From positions 1 through 17,612 of the forward strand of contig DATKMK010000124.1 in assembly GCA_035541895.1 (NCBI GenBank): DNA of 17,612 nt. The letters are read 5' to 3'. Source of the stretch: DATKMK01 sp035541895. GTDB taxonomy: Bacteria; Desulfobacterota; Binatia; HRBIN30; JACQVA1. Position numbers and translations under genes: made by a program. Shown here one piece after another: positions 13,998-17,612 of this stretch. A model generated the notes under the pieces. That model saw only the letters and a program-made list of their open reading frames with translations, had not been told where the DNA came from and did not search any database. Position 1 is the stretch's first letter; every line of letters starts with the position of its first letter.

Positions 13998-15938
13998 TCA
14001 CGTTGCCGCCGGGTCGTACCAGATCGGCGATGTCCAGGCGCGTTCTTGGATGGTCTTGGGAACGCGTGCATCGTTGCACGCAGCCGGACGTTGATCTGCG
14101 GGCAGGCGGTTGCACAGCCACGTGCTCCATCGACAGGTCGGATTCTCCAACACCCGGACGTAGTAGAATGCGCGCTGCGTTGGATCGAAGTCGGGATCGG
14201 TCCAGCTCTGACAGAGCGAATTGAACCCCGACCCGACGGTCGCGCAGGTCGCCAGATCGACGGTTGCACCGTTGTTCGGATCGCCGGCGACGTCGTAGAC
14301 CTGCTGATGCGCTTCGCCGTTTACCACCCAACCCTTGATGACCTGCAACCGTTGCAGCGGCGTTCCAGGCTGTTGTGTCGTGCCTGGGTCTTTGAGCGCG
14401 GAGATCACCAACGTCGGCGCGCCACCGCTTGCGGGCCGGAGCGGCAGCACGCCGCCCATCGGGATGCCCTTGGCGTAGCCGCTGGCGACGAGATCGGCGG
14501 CGCTGCAGATTCCCGCCGGGAAACTCCACCCGCCGAAGAAGCGAACCGAGATGCGCGGGCCGCTGGTGGCGAAGGTTTCCTTGCGGCGCAACGCGTCGAA
14601 CAGGCTGGCTCGCGTGTTTTCTTCGGCCCACACCGCCGCGACTCCGCCGGGACTGAAGGTGATGTTGTTCCCCAGCAATGCCTTGGGAGTCGCATCGCTG
14701 CTCCCTTGATGTCCGACGAACGTTTGCTCGTTGGTGAACCCGGGCGTGCCGCTGTGTGTGTCGGTGCTGCCGATGAATCCGAGCCGATAGGGATTGGCGC
14801 CGATGCGATCGTGTTCTTGCAGACCAGAGAGCAGGACACCGCGGGCGTAGTCACGCTTCGACACGCAGCCGAAGTTCACCGCGCCGAGCGCGCCGACGCC
14901 GTCGCCGCAATCTTGGAACGGCGCGGATCGACGCTTCTCGAAGGCGCACTGCTCGTCGGGCGCGCCGACGACGCCGGAGAGGCCGTTCATGCACTCGGAG
15001 TCGCCCTTGTGTTGATAGACCTCGACCAGCGGCTCCATCGCCGCGCGCAGTTCGGCTTGCGCCCGTTGATCGTCCACGCTCTGCGCGCCGGGATACTCGA
15101 CTTGAAACGTGCGGCCGTTGCTCTCGTTGGAGTTGTGCGGAATCGCCAGCACGTCGCAGCCGATGCCGGCGTTCGAGCACGCGTGCTGCAACTCCTGCCA
15201 CAGCCCTTGGGGCGACGGTTGTTCGAAGGCCGAGATCGGCGCCGGTACGTGATCGCTGCGAAAGATCACGTTGCGATGCATCGTGCTACCGGCGAGGCTG
15301 CGCGAATATTCGTAGGCAACGAACGCCGTGAAGTGACAGCGATCGTAGGCAGTGTCAGCCGCCTCGCGCACCTGCGTCCACACCGGCATGAGCGCGTTCG
15401 CACATATTTTGCCGTCCGTGCCGCACACGTCCACCGACCGCATGGGAACTTGCATCGTCAGCGCTGACCCGAGGTTCTGGTAGGCGTCCGTGCTGCCGGA
15501 TCGCACGCCTTTGCAGGTAGTAGAGTCGTATGTCGGAGAACCCGGCGTCGTGCAGGTTTCAACCTCGGCGAGGAACTCCGAGTGGTCGGTCACCGCGGCA
15601 AAATCCAACGGCCGATCGATCTGCACGCGGCGCGTTCCCACACCGTTGGCATCGAACGGCGGCAACGACAATGCTTCGCCGCGCGCGAACTGGTACGCCT
15701 GCGTCGGCGTCGTGCGCGTTTCCCAAATGTAGGCGTCAAACGAGTGCACGGTGTGCACGTGCAGATCGCCGAAATACAAATTGCGGAGCGGATTGCGATC
15801 GGCGCACGCCGCTTCGGTCGACCCGCCGCTCGAGCTCGGCGACCCGGCATCGTCGTCATCGCTACAGCCGGCGAGCGCAACGACAAACACCAGCAGCACC
15901 AGTACGTGCTCCAACGTCTTCATAGGCGCGAACCCCAT
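13998..15938 (-). CDS. DUF3604 lipoprotein (PHP-like metal-dependent hydrolase fold)
   Basis: A 646-residue protein. I prefer the ATG at 15938 (GGCGGA upstream), though the ATG at 15923, five codons on, is possible. It opens with a lipoprotein signal (VLVLLVFVVALAGC, lipid-bearing C25) and a DDDD plus Gly/Ser linker, so it is anchored to the outer or inner membrane. The DUF3604 domain follows at once: RNLYFGDLHVHTVHSFDAY (H60, H62), then FAAVTDHSEF (D118, H119), AIPHNSNES, GFIGSTDTHSG and the C-terminal ERAWTSPIWY. These His/Asp motifs in this order are those of PHP-type metallohydrolases, so a metal-bound phosphoesterase or related hydrolase is likely, but no substrate is known for the family. 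Two Cys pairs in the insert regions may form disulfides. The same frame stays readable for 21 codons behind the TGA. Confidence 0.9.
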   Translation of the reverse strand: MGFAPMKTLEHVLVLLVFVVALAGCSDDDDAGSPSSSGGSTEAACADRNPLRNLYFGDLHVHTVHSFDAYIWETRTTPTQAYQFARGEALSLPPFDANGVGTRRVQIDRPLDFAAVTDHSEFLAEVETCTTPGSPTYDSTTCKGVRSGSTDAYQNLGSALTMQVPMRSVDVCGTDGKICANALMPVWTQVREAADTAYDRCHFTAFVAYEYSRSLAGSTMHRNVIFRSDHVPAPISAFEQPSPQGLWQELQHACSNAGIGCDVLAIPHNSNESNGRTFQVEYPGAQSVDDQRAQAELRAAMEPLVEVYQHKGDSECMNGLSGVVGAPDEQCAFEKRRSAPFQDCGDGVGALGAVNFGCVSKRDYARGVLLSGLQEHDRIGANPYRLGFIGSTDTHSGTPGFTNEQTFVGHQGSSDATPKALLGNNITFSPGGVAAVWAEENTRASLFDALRRKETFATSGPRISVRFFGGWSFPAGICSAADLVASGYAKGIPMGGVLPLRPASGGAPTLVISALKDPGTTQQPGTPLQRLQVIKGWVVNGEAHQQVYDVAGDPNNGATVDLATCATVGSGFNSLCQSWTDPDFDPTQRAFYYVRVLENPTCRWSTWLCNRLPADQRPAACNDARVPKTIQERAWTSPIWYDPAAT

Positions 15939-16020
15939 GTTGTTTCCGCCCTCAAAGCACAGTTCAGCGGAAAACGTCCAGCGATAGTTGCAGCCAGGCG
16001 GTTCGGAAGGCAGATGCAAC

Positions 16021-16051
16021 AAGGGGCTGGCTCGCATCGAGCCAACCCCTT
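16021..16051 (-). terminator. Strong hairpin, probably the terminator of the former tRNA-Asn gene
   Basis: AAGGGG (16021-16026) pairs with CCCCTT (16046-16051) and TGGCTCG (16028-16034) with CGAGCCA (16038-16044), with one mismatch between them and a three-base loop CAT. The minus strand continues TTGTTGC, a short T-rich end. It begins 9 bases behind the tRNA-Asn fragment, as expected of a tRNA terminator carried along with the 3' half of the gene. It also lies upstream of the DUF3604 start. Confidence 0.65.
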
Positions 16052-16059
16052 GAATCCAG

Positions 16060-16104
16060 CTCCCCGGGCCGGACTCGAACCAGCGACCAATCGGTTAACA
16101 GCCG
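16060..16104 (-). tRNA. tRNA-Asn(GTT), 3' half only; probable attachment-site remnant
   Basis: Read on the minus strand the segment gives an Asn anticodon loop CTGTTAA (anticodon GTT at 16099-16097), the inner three pairs of the anticodon stem (CGG/CCG) and a five-base variable loop TGGTC. It continues with a full T arm, GCTGG, loop TTCGAGT, CCGGC (16084-16068), then the acceptor strand CCGGGGA and discriminator G (16060), followed by CTGG where CCA could be encoded. The outer anticodon stem, D arm and 5' acceptor strand (expected TCCCCGG) are missing upstream, so this cannot be a functional tRNA gene. A 3' half of a tRNA is the typical trace at the far end of an element integrated by a tyrosine recombinase. 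Confidence 0.8.
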
Positions 16105-16349
16105 CGCTTGGACCCATAAAGGAGTGTGACTCAGCCACAAAAGGCACGAAAAGACTGGACGCGGCGAGTCGTGGGCAACCACATGGGAGACGCATTTCAT
16201 ACCCGAGTTGGGATGAACATGCGGACCAAATGCGGACCAAGGCTACGCCGGGCGTGCTCGCTCACGACCCGACTAGTGTTCGATTGACCGGCCAACGACC
16301 GTGGTCGACGTTACCGCAGCGACCCCGTGCGGAAACGGCGACCGGGGAA
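16105..16349. other. Gap between the tRNA-Asn remnant and the beta-helix gene
   Basis: I see no complete gene. The stretch holds a tandem pair of the 10-base sequence TGCGGACCAA (16220-16229 and 16231-16240), separated by one A. If 16,100 is the end of an integrated element, this is its terminal segment; such ends often hold recombinase arm sites or a decayed integrase tail. Neither can be shown here. Confidence 0.4.
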
Positions 16350-17597
16350 CTACCGTCTTGCGGTTCGCACCGCCCGCCACGCTACGGCGGTCAACGCCAA
16401 CGCAAGGACAAGCAACGCCGACGTCGACGCTGCTGGGGCACTGCTGGGGCGCAATGCCTCGAAGGCGCCGATGTCGCAGATAGGGTCGATCGAGCTGCTG
16501 CGCGGCACGCCGCGTTGGTCGATGTTATGAACCGGCTGCGCCGCACACACGACTGGGTCGGCGGTGTCGATGGCTGGGCTGCGACCGGTACATCCTGCGG
16601 GCGTCCCGGCCCTCAGGCACAGCGCGATGGTCTGCGTTGGCCCACCGTTGTTCCGCAGACCTGCCGGATCGAGCAGCGGGTCGGCCACCGGGACCGTCGC
16701 GCCGCACGTCGTGCCGGGGAATTGCAGGTTGTGACCGCCGTCGGTGATGGTGCCGGAGCAGTTATCACCCGTGGTGCTGTTGGCGATGATGGTGTTGGTG
16801 ACGGTCACCGTCCCGGCGGCGTTGTTGATGCCGCCGCCGCCACCGCCGCCGCCGAAGAGCGCACTGTTGCCCGAGAAGGTGCTGTTCGTGACCGTCACCG
16901 TTCCAGTCTCGTTGGAGATGCCGCCGCCGAAGAGCGCGCTGTTGCCCGAGAAGGTGCTGTTTGTAACCGTCACCGTTCCATTCTCGTTGTTGATGCCGCC
17001 GCCGCCCTGCGCGTTGTTGTTGCCCGAGAAGGTGCTGTTCGTGACCGTCACCGTTCCAGTCTCGTTGGAGATGCCGCTGCCGCGGCCGCCAGCGAACGTA
17101 CTGTTGCCCGAGAAGGTGCTGTTGGTAACGGTCACTGTCCCGCCGATGTCGTTGAAGATGCCGCCGCCGAAGAGCGCGCTGTTGCCCGAGAAGGTGCTGT
17201 TGGTGACCGTCACCGTCCCGCTGTTGACGATGCCGCCGCCGGACGGGCTGCTGCCATTGGCGATGATCAGATTCTCTGCGGTGAACATGACGCCCGCATT
17301 CACACTGAACACCCCAACCGTAGTACCCCCGCTGATTGTGATCACCCCGCCGCCATTGATCGTAATGTTCGCGGAGATGGTCTTGGTGCTGGTGACGGTG
17401 ATTGTCTTAGCGCCGCCGCAGCTGAACGTCACGGAGCCGTTGAAACTCCCGCCGCCCGGGAGACAGTCAACCAAAGCCGCTTCGGTGCAGCTCGCCGAGG
17501 TACCCGCGCCCACGACGCATGCCGGCGCTACCGAAGGCGCCGCCAGAATCAGCGTTGCGAGAACCATCGCGAGCTGACCGCGTATCGTTGTCACCAT
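16350..17597 (-). CDS. Exported beta-helix repeat protein of choice-of-anchor Q type with C-terminal membrane anchor
   Basis: A 415-residue protein starting at ATG 17597 with GGAGG 5 bases ahead. Residues 1-26 are a signal peptide (GQLAMVLATLILAAPSVAPA). An early Cys-rich stretch and KTITVTSTKTISANITINGGGVITISGG open a right-handed parallel beta-helix. Five near-identical coils of about 25-30 residues follow, each GTVTVTNSTFSGN plus a variable Gly/Asn/Ala-rich turn (one has a run of eight Gly), then a sixth, diverged coil (TVTVTNTIIANS). The choice-of-anchor Q motif comes next: LRNNGGPTQTIAL, SPAIDTADP, IDQRGVPR and CDIGAFE. The protein ends in a hydrophobic helix (SALLVLALALTAVAW) and a basic tail RAVRTARR, a sorting-type anchor. 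It is probably displayed on the cell surface; its ligand is unknown. Confidence 0.88.
   Translation of the reverse strand: MVTTIRGQLAMVLATLILAAPSVAPACVVGAGTSASCTEAALVDCLPGGGSFNGSVTFSCGGAKTITVTSTKTISANITINGGGVITISGGTTVGVFSVNAGVMFTAENLIIANGSSPSGGGIVNSGTVTVTNSTFSGNSALFGGGIFNDIGGTVTVTNSTFSGNSTFAGGRGSGISNETGTVTVTNSTFSGNNNAQGGGGINNENGTVTVTNSTFSGNSALFGGGISNETGTVTVTNSTFSGNSALFGGGGGGGGINNAAGTVTVTNTIIANSTTGDNCSGTITDGGHNLQFPGTTCGATVPVADPLLDPAGLRNNGGPTQTIALCLRAGTPAGCTGRSPAIDTADPVVCAAQPVHNIDQRGVPRSSSIDPICDIGAFEALRPSSAPAASTSALLVLALALTAVAWRAVRTARR
16792..17220 (-). repeat. Intragenic tandem repeats encoding TVTVTNSTFSGN coils
   Basis: Five full units plus one diverged unit of about 75-90 bases lie inside the beta-helix gene. 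Two stretches are exact copies at the DNA level: 60 bases at 16865-16924 equal 17018-17077, and 46 bases at 16916-16961 equal 17156-17201. Units differ mostly in the number of Gly codons in the turn. Exact copies on this scale point to recent duplication or gene conversion, so copy number may vary between strains. Confidence 0.9.
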
Positions 17598-17612
17598 AGT
17601 TCCTCCGTTGGG

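Noticed and set aside
14046..15467. 473-codon plus-strand frame opposite DUF3604
   Set aside because: Antisense shadow with no recognisable domain; the minus-strand gene is complete with a lipobox.
16342..16348. Minus-strand TCCCCGG as a possible missing 5' end of the tRNA-Asn (split or intron-bearing tRNA)
   Set aside because: The bases behind it do not form a D arm (no GGTAGAGC-like sequence), and they overlap the end of the beta-helix gene. A chance match of seven G/C-rich bases is more likely than a 240-base intron.
16792..17220. CRISPR-like array
   Set aside because: Repeats are coding, of uneven length, almost touching, and all in frame with a beta-helix protein. No cas genes are present.
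16744..17577. Pro/Val/Leu-rich 277-codon plus-strand frame
   Set aside because: Repetitive antisense image of the beta-helix coils (MPPPKSALLPEKV repeats mirror GNSALFGGG). The minus strand has the signal peptide, ribosome site and choice-of-anchor motif.

Overview
The window is a GC-rich stretch of bacterial chromosome, densely packed with genes and with a strong G/C bias at third codon positions. It looks like an uncultured soil or environmental bacterium of the Deltaproteobacteria-like / Binatota (Candidatus Binatia) kind. That assignment is an inference. It rests on the mix of a DUF1329 protein, a DUF3604 lipoprotein, a YVTN propeller with a C-terminal dockerin-like EF-hand tail, a choice-of-anchor Q beta-helix protein and a stand-alone ThDP enzyme. 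No rRNA or ribosomal-protein marker is present to confirm it.

Layout, left to right. A glyoxalase-like gene is cut by the left edge (1-317, minus). A likely two-gene operon on the minus strand follows: an exported DUF1329 protein, then an exported SnoaL/DUF4440 protein (511-2368). Divergent from it is an rRNA methyltransferase of RlmL type (2571-3791, plus). It converges on a short-chain dehydrogenase (3813-4523, minus), which is itself divergent from phosphatidylserine synthase (4641-5249, plus). Next on the minus strand is a translationally coupled pair, a polysaccharide deacetylase-like protein and a tandem-GNAT protein (5268-7287), preceded by a ThDP-dependent decarboxylase/lyase-like enzyme (7430-9166). 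Plus-strand copC and copD (9299-11381) form a copper-handling pair. A four-helix membrane protein and a 59-residue zinc-ribbon protein (11452-12295, minus) probably form a small operon.

The right third (12480-17597, all minus strand) is dominated by exported or surface proteins. These are a seven-bladed YVTN propeller with an EF-hand tail, a DUF3604 lipoprotein, and a beta-helix repeat protein with a C-terminal membrane anchor. Between the last two lies the 3' half of a tRNA-Asn gene without its 5' half, followed by a strong hairpin. This is the usual scar at one end of an element integrated into a tRNA gene. If so, the boundary between chromosome and element is near 16,100, with the element extending rightwards past the window.

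Most genes are ordinary housekeeping or accessory genes, and I do not see a clear new multi-gene system such as a defence island, CRISPR array or biosynthetic cluster. The points most worth a second look are the split tRNA-Asn, the exact internal DNA duplications in the beta-helix gene, the readable 21-codon extension behind the DUF3604 stop, the Phe-for-Tyr change in the dehydrogenase active site, the extra C-terminal membrane module on CopD, and the very small zinc-ribbon gene paired with an unknown membrane protein.
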